A DNA stretch of 60,000 nt from Lingula anatina (GCF_001039355.2 NW_019775408.1:236144-296143), one strand, 5' to 3'. Numbered from the stretch's first letter, positions 36,938 through 49,192 are shown. Notes: a model not told the origin generated them from the sequence alone. A program made the numbers and translations.

Positions 36938-36984
<47 letters not shown>

Positions 36985-39900
36985 CAGTATTTGATACTTT
37001 AATTTTTAAAACTTTTATCTATTATTAATATTCCTTTATATTTATCACATTGTTGACCTGACAGTGTGGTATTATAATCCATAACTTAGAAGGAATGTAT
37101 AGATTTTAGAAGCACTTGTCCTATCAGCTCGTTGCCAGTACTTGTGCGTCATAATTCTGGCAAGCGCCTCAACCCAAGACTCACAAACTCCGGTTTCTTC
37201 AGTTAAGAATAATTAAAGTCATGACCATATTTAGATTATCATCACATCTTGGCGAGAGGAAAAAAAAAGAAAAGAAATAGTTTAGTACTGCATAATGCTA
37301 AAAATATCATGTCATATCAGTGATAACTTCTAGTATGTGAACAGTGTTTATGAACCAATGTTGTTAGCTGAAAGTACATGTTCATCTGTAAAGAATAATT
37401 AGATGTGGCCCATGTCATTCATTTTTCATTCAACAGATTCTATCTGACAGTCTTAAACCTGCATATCTTTATCTGTTAATTCCAGCATTGGTCTGTGTTT
37501 CACAAGGTCCCAGAGCTGTTTATACTGGTGCCACCATTACTGGGGTTGAAGGGAAACCTAGGAATGACATTGGCTTCCAGACTCTCAACACAGGTAAAAA
37601 CCATTAATAATGGATGGGTGGCACTGAATATAAGAAGTGACTTTTTGTGTTGTGTAGACATGAGACTTACTGAATAAGTAAATACATGTGGTCAGAGTTA
37701 TTTGCGTCCTTCCCCACTCCCTTCCTGAGGCCTACCTGTAGCAAAAATCTGTGAAAAACAGCTACAACAAGAGTGCACTGTGAAAAGATACTTCTGAGGT
37801 TGCAAGTTTGTTTAGTTTGTTCAAACTGAAATTGATGAAATTATGAATTTCATATGACATAGTGACTAAGTCCAGACATTCGTCTGCCAGCAGCAGGATG
37901 CATTATCGCAATTGAAAACTAATTCATTTTATCCAATTATGAATTGTATAATGTGACTATCCATTGGTCTATTATACAATTTATAATAGGATGTATTATC
38001 AAAATTGAAAACTAATTTAATATTTCATCCAACTATGAATTGTATAATGTGACTATCCATTGGTCTATTAGACACTTACTGTAGGAAAATTTCATAATAA
38101 GCTAGATATTGGTGAAGTAATTATAAGTATTAGTACACATGTACCTATTAAATGTGACTAACATATTTGGGTATTGGTGTGATATTGAAGGGTTTTTAAT
38201 CTTTGTTTCAGTTTTTAATGGCTTAGAATGAAGTTATTAAGTTGAATTAGACACAAATTTCTATTTATGAATATTTGAAAAAAATTGCAGCAGTTGCATT
38301 TTAAATGACATGGAATATGACAGATGTATCTTTGATGATTTTTATCATAACATCCTATTTAGGTCCGAAGTGTAATGTATCAATGTTTTTCTTGTCTTCT
38401 AGGTTAATCTTGGTTACTTAGATGAAGTAAAAGAACAGTGGAAGTCTATAGGTGGTAATACAGTGTTAACTCAGGTAAGGAGATGTAATATACATGGTTT
38501 ATTCAAAGTATGCAAATTAACATTACACTAACAGTGTGCTTGTTTTTGTGTATAAGTATTTTGAGCTCTGCAACATGAAAGTTTCATGATTGAGGAAATA
38601 CTGTTATTTTTAGAAAAAAAAGAGACATTATCCATCATTTGACGTGTCAGTCATGGATGTCATTGGTTGTTGGCTGTTTTGAATGAAAGGAATCCTTTGG
38701 CTAGGTTTTTATTTCCTTGATGAATTATGCTTAAATGTGTACATTACCATGCCTCAGTGATGTAACTTGCAAATACAGTGTTTATATTAAAAGAAGGGCA
38801 CAGTTTAGATAGTCATTTTACTAATAGCTGGACTTACTAGGAAGTGTGCTTTGTGTATAATCTGTAAAGAATGTTGTATAATTTAGGTGGGGAAAAAGGG
38901 ACTGATTTGTTTACAATAATTTAACCAAAAAAGGACTTTTAGTTTAACCAGTCAGCTATTATGATTATTTAAGCCAGGAAATATCAGCACAGAATGAATT
39001 GGAATTAAAATCTGTAATAAACTTTTATGTTATTGAGGTTTACATCCTGGAAATAGCTTTCAGGCATGCAGTATAAATTACGATATAAATATTTAAAATA
39101 CACTTTTGTTGACCTTCTGTCATATCCATTGCTTTAATATGCTACCATCATGGTTTTCACAGTACCCATTTAAATTGGAGATTCCTGACAACACAATGCA
39201 TTTATTGTGATTATCATAATGGCTCTTACTGTATTGAAAATGTTTCCAATTATTCACAGTCAGAGAGATGCTGGTACATGACTTTATAATATCCTTCTGA
39301 GGCTCACTGTACTATGTTATTATATATATATTATAGACAATGTACTATATTGTAGACAATGTTTTTGACCCACAAATTGAGGTATAATAACTGTAATTGT
39401 GTTGTCATTATTATTATTATTATTTTGCCTTTTTGCTTTTATATAAATTATCAATACCATTCTGTGTGCGAAGAGATCATTATCATTAAAAAAAAATCTT
39501 GTTCCTAAATTATAGTTTGTTTATGATTATTTTAGGGTCAGTCAATAGTTACGGCTTTTGTAGCATCTGTGCTAGCTGTAGCCATGGGTTGGGTACCCGA
39601 AGGAAAGTTTAACATCAACCATGTCATGCTGATGGGGGCTAGTAGTATACTCACCAACTGCTTAGCCTCACTTTTCTTAGGTGAGTTCACTTTTAATGAA
39701 TAGGCGCATTATGTGTAAAAGGGACCATTCCCATACCCTATCATACTAACTGTGGATGAATCTATCTCCGAGGTGATTCTCGCTAAATTGCAATCAGCCT
39801 AAGTGGCTTAGATGTCTGTCACGCTTAGCAGCTTCAGTAGGCGTGCCAGACATTTAAACCGCTTAAGCTGAAGGCAATTTAGCGAGAAACCCCTTAGAGA

Positions 39901-42900
39901 TGGATCGATCCTTTTAGGTCAATCTAGGTATGGGAACCTAGACATAGAAGGGAAGTTGAATATAAAGTTTTATAACACAGTAACTGGAGAGTACTTTTAT
40001 TTCTAATTTCATGGTGGATGTTCAGAGAAGCATATTGGATAGAAAGTATTAAGGGAATTGATGTTCACAAATAGGGCAATCAAAAATGAAGATATTATAC
40101 ATAAGACGTCCAGTTGGTTGTACTGACAGTATCATTACTCTCATATGTTTTCCAGGAATTCTGATGATGCTGGTGGTACTGTACTCCAGGAAATTGAATA
40201 TCAACCCAGACAATATAGCAACACCTCTTTCGGCAAGCCTGGGTGATCTGGTGACCATTGTTCTCTTGGCAACCAGTAGCTCTTGGTTGTATGATCAGAT
40301 AGGTGTGAGCTTTGGAAAAGTGGTCATTTAGTTAGGAATGAGCTTTGTTTAAGTGCTTGCTTGTATGAAGAATTTCTTTATCCCCTTAAAAGGTAGATGA
40401 AGGCAGACCACTGTACTTTGAAATTCTTTTTGTAAGTATAAGATTATCAGTAATAATTTATTGGATGAAAGTTAAGCCATTGGCAACTCTGTACATTTCT
40501 ACCAAATATTTATAATTAATATCAAACCTATTCTATTTTTGCATTACAGAATTAAATCCTTGGCTCTCTCCTGCCATAGTATTAGTATCTGTTATAGTCC
40601 TTACACCTATGTGGTTAATACTGGCCACAAAGTACAAATACACCAGAGACGTGGTCTATCATGGCTGGACACCGGTCATCTGTGCTGTGGCCATAAGCAG
40701 GTAAGTAACTGGCCAAGAGAGTTTTTGAATTAAAAAGGGTGCCTCTGAGTATTGTTTCAATTAACAGTATCGAAATTCATGACTTGCTGTCATGTGTACT
40801 TGAGTGTTGGTTGCTAAGAGGTGAGCATAGCTAACTGTGTTAACTTTTTTGATATTTCTGTGAGTCCAGTGAATCAGTTGTGTTTTGTGTACTAAGAAAT
40901 ACATCACAAAACAATAAAGTATATGTAGCATACATAAGTGCAAAGTACCTTACTGGCAAGTGATGAATGTTTTACTATTATTATTATTAGTAGTAGTAGT
41001 ATTCTGTTACCACAGTGGATGTTGAAATTAAAGGATTCAGGCATGATGTATCTTGTTTATGTGTGATACATGAGTATTTGCCAGATGCACAATGTACAGC
41101 TGGCTCCTTTGTCATTAACATCTGGTATAATAAGTATGTGAACATATCTGATCACCAGTCTGAAATCAGATTTTTTTAATACTGTTTGCTATTAAGGTAA
41201 GTTAAATGAATTATTTAAATGGTATTCTTTTTAAGCATGTAATTTTTCATTTGTCTTTTGCACAGTGTGGGTGGCCTGATTTTAGACTATGCTGTGACAC
41301 ATTTTCATGGCCTGGCTGTATTTCAACCTGTGATAAATGGTAAGATTTATGATTTACATATATTTTATGGTATACATATATGAGCTTGCACATATTCATG
41401 TACTTGTGACCTGAAACAGCACTTACATAGAGGTTGTCTGGTCTTGTCTAATTTTGAAAAAAAATTCTGTTATCCTTTTGCTGCAATTTACAGCTAGCCA
41501 GTCGCATATTGAATCTATACCAGCTGTTACATGTAATGTAAACATTTAATCAGCAAATATTTGCAGTATTTTATATATTCACTAATGCACAATGAAATGA
41601 TAGCTAGGTAGACAGCCACCCGGAGACTGTGCTGGTTGCCACCATAGTGTGAAAAACAAAAATGAGCAAAGCAATTAAGTACAACAAAGGCTAGTGGTAA
41701 TAAATATTGAGGGATGGTATTGTCAGAATGGGAATGATTACGAGTAAGTAGCTGAAAGTGTGTTTTAAAAGGATTCTGATATTTCAGGTGTGGGAGGTAA
41801 CCTGGTGGCTGTTCAGGCCAGCAGACTGGCCACGTCGTTACATCGGGTCAGTAAACCAGGGATCATGCCAGAAAATGCGCCACGAGCATGTGCGAATCCT
41901 TGCACAGCTTTCTGTGGGAAAGGTAAATAAATTTATAAAATAACTGAATCAAAAAAATGTAGAACAACTGATGTAAATCTAAATCATTGTACAAGTCATG
42001 TACATGAATGGTAATACAGTGCTTGATCATTTTGACCAAATTCATATTTTCTTATTTTGTTCTTGGTTGAACAAATTGGGCTGTCTGGCAAACTCTGCAA
42101 AGTTGTGGTTATTTTACAATCTTGGGAATCCATTTTTTCTTCCTTTTGAATTTTTTGACATTTGCCTCTTTTCTTTCTTTATTTTAATCATAAGCAAGAT
42201 TTGTTTATTATGTTGGTGGTGATGTATAAAACATGATTTCTGACTTGTTCATGGACAGGAATAGCAGGAGCGGATCCAGAGGTATTTTCTGACAGTATTC
42301 CAAATTATCTTTGTTGATCCGTACTCCATTTTTAATGGTCTTCCAACAGAAAAAAAATAGATACCCGTCTATGTAAACTTTAAAATCTGACCGTCTTCCA
42401 GAAGACCCAGAAGAAGGTCTCAATCCCCCCGTGAATAGCACATGTGCCTATTGTTTCCAGGACCTCATTCAAGAACAGCCCGTGTGTTGCTTGGTTTGGT
42501 GGTACCTGGGCATCTTCTCTTCATGTGTGCCATTGCTCTAGTGGGTGCAGGACATACAACTATCACTGCCAGGTTTACTGCTGTTTATCTCCTGGCTGCA
42601 GTTATACAGGTACAAACTTTGTATTTGAGTGTGCCTTCCTATGCAAATGTGTGTGATTGTTTGGGCATTTTGGAGATAGGTAATAAATTAAATTGTCTAT
42701 TAACAGTCATTATATCTATAATAGTAAATTGTTCATTTATAATCCTCTGTACCCCCAGAAATCTTGATTGGTATCTATATTCCAGGTAGATTGTTTATCT
42801 GTACCACTAGTAATGTTGCCATTTGTTTCTATTCCAGGTAATCGTCCTGCTGTACCTTGCCAACTGGATGGTGCACTTTATGTGGAAGAGTGGAGATGAT

Positions 42901-43023
42901 CCAGATAACTTTGCTATCCCGTACCTCACTGCAGTGGGGGACTTCCTGGGCACCGCCCTCCTTGCCCTAGCATTTCAAACCCTACACTGGATGGGGGATA
43001 AAGATGGAGATGTGGGAGAATAG
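36401..43023 (+). CDS. SLC41A1: SLC41-family magnesium transporter
   Basis: MgtE-related Mg2+ transporter of the plasma membrane (SLC41A1 in vertebrates works as an Na+/Mg2+ exchanger). Exons 36401-36865, 37486-37593, 38403-38474, 39536-39680, 40156-40302, 40550-40700, 41266-41339, 41788-41922, 42461-42609, 42838-43023; 1632 bases, 543 aa (human A1 513, A2 573). The start AAAATGGCGG has good context. About 130 hydrophilic residues precede the first membrane segment. Two MgtE halves follow: half 1 has [20 protein letters not shown], half 2 has [20 protein letters not shown], the paired signature of the family. Hydrophobic segments include [54 protein letters not shown] and [20 protein letters not shown]. 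Ends DKDGDVGE. A1 versus A2 is not settled. Exons 6-10, encoding the second half from residue 313, are repeated downstream. Confidence 0.92.
36936..36985. repeat. (TTTA)n microsatellite
   Basis: About twelve tetranucleotide units in the first intron after the SLC41 start exon. Confidence 0.9.
37912..38075 (+). repeat. Tandem duplication of about 94 bp in an SLC41 intron
   Basis: Two adjacent copies share ATTGAAAACTAATT and then ATGAATTGTATAATGTGACT followed by ATCCATTGGTCTATTA. They differ by a few substitutions and one small indel. Confidence 0.8.
39728..39937. mobile_element. Foldback MITE, copy A
   Basis: A near-continuous imperfect inverted repeat of about 210 bases: TTCCCATACC at the left end and GGTATGGGAA at the right, with CTCGCTAAATTGC facing GCAATTTAGCGAG inside. 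It lies in the SLC41 intron between exons 4 and 5. A relative occurs at 45727-45950. Confidence 0.65.
42265..42433 (+). mobile_element. hAT-like MITE, CAGGGGCGGAT family, copy 2
   Basis: Left end CAGGAGCGGATCCAGAGG, right end CAATCCCCCCGTG, both slightly decayed, with the family's internal phrases intact. Flanks carry AATAG on both sides, again a possible 5-bp duplication. It lies between SLC41 exons 8 and 9 and was carried along in the duplication (copy at 47041). Confidence 0.7.
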
Positions 43024-43449
43024 CTTCAAGGTGGTCCTGTTCATTTTCGTTACATTTTTTGCCAGTCACAGTATTCAAGCATGAAATTGTTGTTTCAGCA
43101 TTCAGTTTTTTGACAGAAGGGAGCTGAATACAGTTACTGTTTTTAACTCCCTTGACAAAGAGCATCTGGTTAAAGCAGTTTGAACACTGCACTATTGAAG
43201 GTATAGAGAAAGTATGAGGTATGAGGTATAGAGAAAGAGGAGAACGTAGTACTTGGGCTAGAGATTTTCCTATACTTTGTGCTGTTTGTAATGTTCTGGT
43301 CAGTTCTAGTCGAAATCCTTTAAACTTTGTGCTGGATATATACTAGGCAATAGAAAAAAGCAGCTGTTAGAGAAAAAGAAGATCTGAATCCTTTTTTTTT
43401 TTTTTTTGAGTGGGAGGGGGTTTATACATGAAGCACTGCTTTACCCAGC

Positions 43450-43455
43450 AATAAA
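43450..43455 (+). terminator. Poly(A) signal after SLC41 copy 1
   Basis: AATAAA about 430 bases past the stop codon; the equivalent in the downstream copy is at 48231-48236. Confidence 0.5.
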
Positions 43456-43846
43456 CCTGAGAGTAGTATGTTCAACTGCTGGGTAAATTGTGATCACCAT
43501 AGTGATGGACATTGCCTGGGTTGACCGCCTTCAGCCTGGTCCTAACATTCGAAATTCCAACACTGGGTATCAAAGAAAAAAAAAATCCCAGAAAACATCT
43601 TGATATTACAACTGATGAACAGTGTGCCACTGCATATAATGCAAATCGTTGAAATAGAAGCACTGTAATAGTTGTACCTATCATTTTCAACTATACAAAG
43701 AGTACATGTAATATAAAGAGGCAAATGTTGGAGAAAGAAATGAAATATAATTTCTGATAAACCATCATCCCAGTTGCATGCAGGGGAAGGGCATCTATTT
43801 TTTTTAGTCGGAAGATGGTAAAAAAGGGGGGATGGATCAACAAATA

Positions 43847-43847
43847 N
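43847..43847. other. Single ambiguous base at the duplication junction
   Basis: One N interrupts a MITE copy that is intact in the second duplicate (48590-48690). Homology with the second duplicate stops exactly here. It may mark a contig join. Confidence 0.8.
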
Positions 43848-43868
43848 TTTTTCCTTTTAACGCCAAAC

Positions 43869-44370
43869 CTGGCAGAGATAGTCCCATAGTTACTATTGAA
43901 GTTGAATAGGAAGTCTTATACTGGTAATCTTACTGTGACCTTGAAGTTGACCTTTGACCTACTTTACACCATAAACTGAACTTTGCAACTTTTTTAATGC
44001 TTATACTTTCAAAACTGGCAAAGATATGCCCATGGTTATTATTGAATTTGAATAGAAAGTCATTAGAGGCAATTTACTGTGACCTTAAAAATTGACCTTT
44101 GACCTACTTTTCACCATTAACTGAACTTTGCAAATTTCCGTTCCCTTTTATCTCCGTAACTGGCAGAGATAGGTCCATAGTTACTATTGAAGTTGAATAG
44201 GAAGTTTTATACTGGTAATTTTACTGTGACCTTGAAATTGACCTTTGACCTACTTTTTATGATGAACTGGTTTTTGCATTTTTTCTGGCCTTTAAATCTG
44301 CAAAATTGGCAAAAAAATGCCCATGGTTACTATTGAACTTGAATAGAAATTCATATACAATGATATTGAA
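43869..44370 (+). repeat. Satellite of about 145-bp units carrying DR1 motifs
   Basis: About three and a half tandem units begin CTGGCA(G/A)AGATA and share TTACTATTGAAGTTGAATAG and TTACTGTGACCTT. Three units contain TGACCTTTGACCT, at 43948-43960, 44093-44105 and 44239-44251 (spacing 145 and 146). Its complement AGGTCAAAGGTCA is a perfect DR1. Confidence 0.85.
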
Positions 44371-44777
44371 ATTGCCCCTCATATCTTCAAAGCTAGCAGA
44401 GATGTTCCTGGTGTTGCCCCTAGGTTTTCTCTTTTGTCAGCATATATGCACCACTGACAACACATTTCAAGGAAAACCAATAGGCCTTTTGTCTAGAGAA
44501 TCACATGAGTGATCAATGGTAGGAAAATGCAAGTCAATTTGAAAATCTGCTTGATTGTACCATTTTTAGTTATATTTTTTTGCATATTTTGAGAACTCTT
44601 GTTGATTTAATTTTATTGAGCTTGTCAAGCACAAGACTGGTGTCCCTTTTTTTTTTTTTGGAGGGGGGGAGGGTTTCCATACGAATGCGCTTTCTCCAGC
44701 TGGTGGTACAATATTCGGAGGCGGTATCGCCTCTCTGATCCTCTAGTTGTTTAACTTATTTTATTTTTGCATTACAG

Positions 44778-47700
44778 AATTAAATCCTTGGCTCTCTCCT
44801 GCCATAGTATTAGTATCTGTTATAGTCCTTACACCTATGTGGTTAATACTGGCCACAAAATACAAATACACCAGAGATGTGGTCTATCACGGCTGGACAC
44901 CGGTCATCTGTGCTGTGGCCATTAGCAGGTAAATTACTGACCAAGAGAGTTTTTGAATTTAAAAGTGTACTTCAGTGTGTTGTGTTAGCAATATTGAAAT
45001 ATTGTGAGTTGCTGTCAAGAGTAGTTTAGTGTTGGTTGCTAAGAAGTGAGAAGTGTTTTCTTTCAAATAGATTGGACTAAATTTAATAGAATATTGAAAG
45101 TTTTGGTATGTTTTGGTGTGTACACTAAGAGATACATCACAAGTCAACAAGATGCATGTGTGGTGTACACAAGTGCAAAGCACCTTACTATCAAATTATG
45201 AATCTTTTATAATAATAATAATTATTATTATTACAGGCCCGTAGCCAGGGGGGGTTCGGGGGGTTCGAAAGAACTGCCCCCTTTGCTGGGAAAAGGTCCA
45301 CTCTGGGTAAAATTCAATCTAGGTACATTAAGTTTTTATGGGAAAAGGTCCACTTTTTCAGAAAAAGAACCCCCCTTTTGAAATGGCTGGCTACGGGCCT
45401 GATTATTATACTTGCTTTTTAAGGTGACAGTAAAAGACCCAAACATGGTGTATCTCTTGCATTCCTAAAGTGTGTATTTGCCAGATGCAGCATGTACAGC
45501 TGTCTCTTTTGTTCTTGACATCTGGTATAATATAATGTGTGCATATCTGAGCACCTGTCTGAAGGGGTTTCCAGTAGTTTTTTGGATGCCATAATTAAGT
45601 CTCAGAAGACGGCCTATGGTATATTTCCAAAGCTGGCTGGACAGCTTACAAAATTTTTGGGTAGGTAACTGGTAGGTTGGGCTTGGTTGGGTTGACCCCC
45701 ATAAATTGATGACTGCCAGTCTAAGACCCCATTTCCATAGATTTTAGATCGATCTATCCCTGTGGGGAGTCTCACCAGATTACTGTCAGCTTAGCTGGCT
45801 TAAGCGTCTGTCCCGCCTACTAAAAGCTATAAGGGGATAATTAACTATGCTGCGCGCTCTGCTGACTGCAATTTAGCGTGAACCCCCAGGGAGTTAGGTC
45901 GATCTAAATCTTAATCTCTGGATCGATCTAAATCTCTGGGAATACACCCTAAGATTATATTTTAGTTTGCTGTTTGTTATAAATTAAGATGATATTTTAT
46001 TCAAATGTTATAACAAACTTTTTGTCATGTATTTTTTGTCTTCTATACAGTGTGGGTGGCCTGATTTTAGACTATGCTGTGACACATTTTCATGGCCTGG
46101 CTGTATTTCAACCTGTGATAAATGGTAAGATTTATGATATACATATATTTTATGGTATACATATATAAGCTAGCACATATTCATGTACTTGTGACCTGAA
46201 ACAGCACTTACATAGAGGTTGTCTGGTCTTGTCTAATTTTGAAAAAAATTCTTTTATCCTTTCGCTGCAATTTACAGCTAGCCAGTCGCATATTGAATCT
46301 ATACCAGCTGTTACATGTAAACTGAACATTTAATCAGCAAATATTTGCAGTATTTTATATATCCACTAATGCACAATGAAGTGATAGCTAGGTAGACAGC
46401 CACCCAGCAACTGTGCTGGTTGCCACCATAATGTGAAAAACAAAATGAGCAAAGCAAAGAAGTAAAACAAAGGCTAGTGGTAATAAATGTTGATGGATGG
46501 TATTGTCAGAATGGGAATGATTACGGTTAAGTAGCTGAAAGTGTGTTCTAAAAGAATGCTGTTATTTCAGGTGTAGGAGGTAACCTGGTGGCTGTTCAGG
46601 CCAGCAGACTGGCCACGTCGTTACATCGGGTCAGTACACCTGGGATCATGCCAGAAAATGCACCACGTGCATGTGCGAATCCTTGCACAGCTTTCTGTGG
46701 GAAAGGTATTTATAAAATAACTGAATCAAAAAAGTGTAGAACAACTGATGTAAATCTCAATCATTTTACAAGCCATGTACATGAATGGTAATGCAGTGCT
46801 TGATCATTTTGACCAAATTTACTTTTTCTTATTTTTTTTCTTGGTTGAAGTATTGGGCTGTTTGGCTAACTCAACAAAGTTGTGGTTACTTTACAATCTT
46901 GGGAATCTATTTTTTCTTCCTTTTGAATTTTTTGACATTTGCCTATTTTCATTCTTTATTTTAATCATAAGCTAGATTTGTTTATTATGTTGGTGGTGAT
47001 GTATAAAACATGATTTCTGACTTGTTCATGGACAGGAATAGCAGGAGCGGATCCAGAGGTATTTTCTGACAGTATTCCAAATTATCTTTGTTGATCCGTA
47101 CTCCATTTTTAATGGTCTTCCAACAGAAAAAAATAGATACCCGTCTATGTAAACTTTAAAATCTGACCATCTTCCAGAAGACCCAGAAGAAGGTCTCAAT
47201 CCACCCGTGAATAGCACATGTGCCTATTGTTTCCAGGACCTCATTCAAGAACAGCCCGTGTGTTGCTTGGCTTGGTGGTACCTGGGCATCTTCTCTTCAT
47301 GTGTGCGATTGCTCTAGTGGGTGCAGGACATACAACTATCACTGCCAGGTTTACTGCTGTTTATCTCCTAGCTGCGGTAATACAGGTACAAACTTTGTGT
47401 TTGAGTGTGCCTTCCTATGCAAATGTGTGTGATTGTTTGGGCATTTTGGAGATAGGTAATAAATTAAATTGTCTATTAACAGTCATTATATCTATAATAG
47501 TAAATTGTTCATTTATAATCCTCTGTACCCCCAGAAATCTTGATTGGTATCTATATTCCAGGTAAATTGTTTTTCTGTACCACGAGTAACGTTGCCTTAT
47601 GTTTCTATTCCAGGTAATCGTCCTGCTGTACCTTGCCAACTGGATGGTGCACTTTATGTGGAAGAGTGGAGATGATCCAGATAACTTTGCTATCCCGTAT

Positions 47701-47799
47701 CTCACTGCAGTGGGGGACTTCCTGGGCACCGCCCTCCTTGCCCTAGCATTTCAAACCCTACACTGGATGGGGGATAAAGATGGAGATGTGGGAGAATAG
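44778..47799 (+). CDS. Duplicated 3' half of the SLC41 transporter gene (exons 6-10, copy 2)
   Basis: Five exons, 44778-44928, 46051-46124, 46571-46705, 47237-47385, 47614-47799, match exons 6-10 of the upstream gene in length, phase and splice sites and encode the second MgtE half, ending in the same DKDGDVGE and stop. No copy of exons 1-5 lies between. I count about 15 base differences over 695 coding bases; 14 are synonymous and one changes Lys to Thr (VSKPGIM to VSTPGIM). All splice sites are intact, so exon 5 at 40302 could in principle splice to 44778 and give an almost identical protein. It could be a genuine partial tandem duplication, an alternative terminal exon set, or an uncollapsed second haplotype. 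It has no start codon or promoter of its own that I can see. Confidence 0.85.
45234..45401 (+). mobile_element. hAT-like MITE, CAGGCCCGTAGCC family
   Basis: Ends CAGGCCCGTAGCCAGG and GGCTGGCTACGGGCCTG are inverted repeats; 168 bases, no coding. Both flanks carry ATTATTA, but the left flank is an ATT microsatellite, so the duplication length is ambiguous. It is present only in the downstream SLC41 copy, in the intron after exon 6'. Confidence 0.8.
45727..45950. mobile_element. Foldback MITE, copy B
   Basis: Shares CAGCTTAG-TGGCTTAAG-GTCTGTC-CGC and GCAATTTAGCG with copy A at 39728-39937, and is flanked by GATCGATCTA motifs in both arms. It is more decayed than copy A and absent from the matching intron of the upstream SLC41 copy. 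Confidence 0.55.
47041..47210 (+). mobile_element. hAT-like MITE, CAGGGGCGGAT family, copy 3 (duplicate of copy 2)
   Basis: Almost identical to the element at 42265-42433 and at the same intron position, so it arose by the SLC41 duplication and not by a new insertion. Confidence 0.75.
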
Positions 47800-48230
47800 C
47801 TTTAAGGTGGTCCTGTTCATTTTCATTACAATTTTTGCCAGTCACAGTATTTAAGCATGAAATTGTTGTTTCAGCATTCAGTTTTTTGACAGAAGGGAGC
47901 TGAATACAGTTATTGTTTTTAACTCCCTTGACAAAGAGCATCTGGTTAAAGCAGTTTGAACACTGCACTATTGAAGGTATAGAGAAAGTATGAGGTATGA
48001 GGTATAGAGAAAGAGGAGAACGTAGTACTTGGGCTAGAGATTTTCCTATACTTGGTGCTGTTTGTAATGTTCTGGTCAGTTCTAGTCGAAATCCTTTAAA
48101 CTTTGTGCTGGATATATACTAGGCAATAGAAAAAAGCAGCTGTTAGAGAAAAAGAAGATCTGAATCCTTTTTTTTTTTTTTTTTTTTCGAGTGGGAGGGG
48201 GTTTATACATGAAGCACTGCTTCACCCAGC

Positions 48231-48236
48231 AATAAA
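48231..48236 (+). terminator. Poly(A) signal after SLC41 copy 2
   Basis: AATAAA in the conserved 3' flank of the second copy, equivalent to 43450-43455. Confidence 0.5.
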
Positions 48237-48589
48237 CCTGAGAGTAGTATGTTCAACTGCTGGGTAAATTGTGATCACCATAGTGATGGACATTGCCTGG
48301 GTTGACTGCCTTCAGCCTGGTCCTAGCATTCGAAATCCAATACTGGGTATCAAAGAAAAAAAAATCCCAGAAAACATGTTTCTTAGTTTTTATCTTGATA
48401 TTACAACAGATGAACAGTGCGCCACTGCATATAATGCAAATCGTTGAAATAGAAGCACTGTAATAGTTGTACCTATCATTTTCAACTATACAAAGAGTAC
48501 ATGTAATATAAAGAGGCAAATGTTGGAGAAAGAAATGAAATATAATTTCTGATAAACCATCATCCCAGTTGCATGCAGGGGAAGGGCAT

Positions 48590-48690
48590 CTATTTTTTTT
48601 AGTCGGAAGATAGTAAAAAAGGGGGGATGGATCAACAAAGATAATTTGGAAGACTGTCAGAAAGTTTCTTTGGATCCCCCCCTGGCACGG
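48590..48690 (-). mobile_element. hAT-like MITE, CAGGGGCGGAT family, inverted copy
   Basis: On the minus strand this starts CCAGGGGGGGATCC and continues with TTTCTGACAGTCTTCCAAAT and TTGTTGATCCAT. The distal end is lost. The same element in the upstream copy (from about 43785) is cut at the N at 43847. Confidence 0.65.
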
Positions 48691-49157
48691 ATGGTGGGTT
48701 ATAATTTACAATTTCTGCAAATGGATATGCATCAGATATTGCATTTTTGCAGAAAAATACCAAAAATTATTATGCACCCTGTGTGATGCATGCCGTGATA
48801 TTGCTACACAGGCAAATATTGCAAGAATTTTACACCTTAATATTTTAGATGTGATCATACCTATCCCATGACTGACACTGCATTTCTCGTACCTTGAAAA
48901 TTTTTTCCTGTGTGTAATGAGACTGTGATATTATGGGTAAGGTGCCCTTTCAGTGTTGCAGTTGAATAAAAAGTAAATAAGATGCAAATCTAAGTCTGCA
49001 AATGGTATTATACATGTATTTAGCATGCAGTGCTACTGCTGTATAATTACCAAACAGCATTATGATCTCTGTGATAATGCTCAAGACAAACCCATGTGAC
49101 ATTGATGATACACTTTGGATATAAGCCTGAACTCTCCCATGGTTCCTAGCTGCCTCA

Positions 49158-49192
<35 letters not shown>

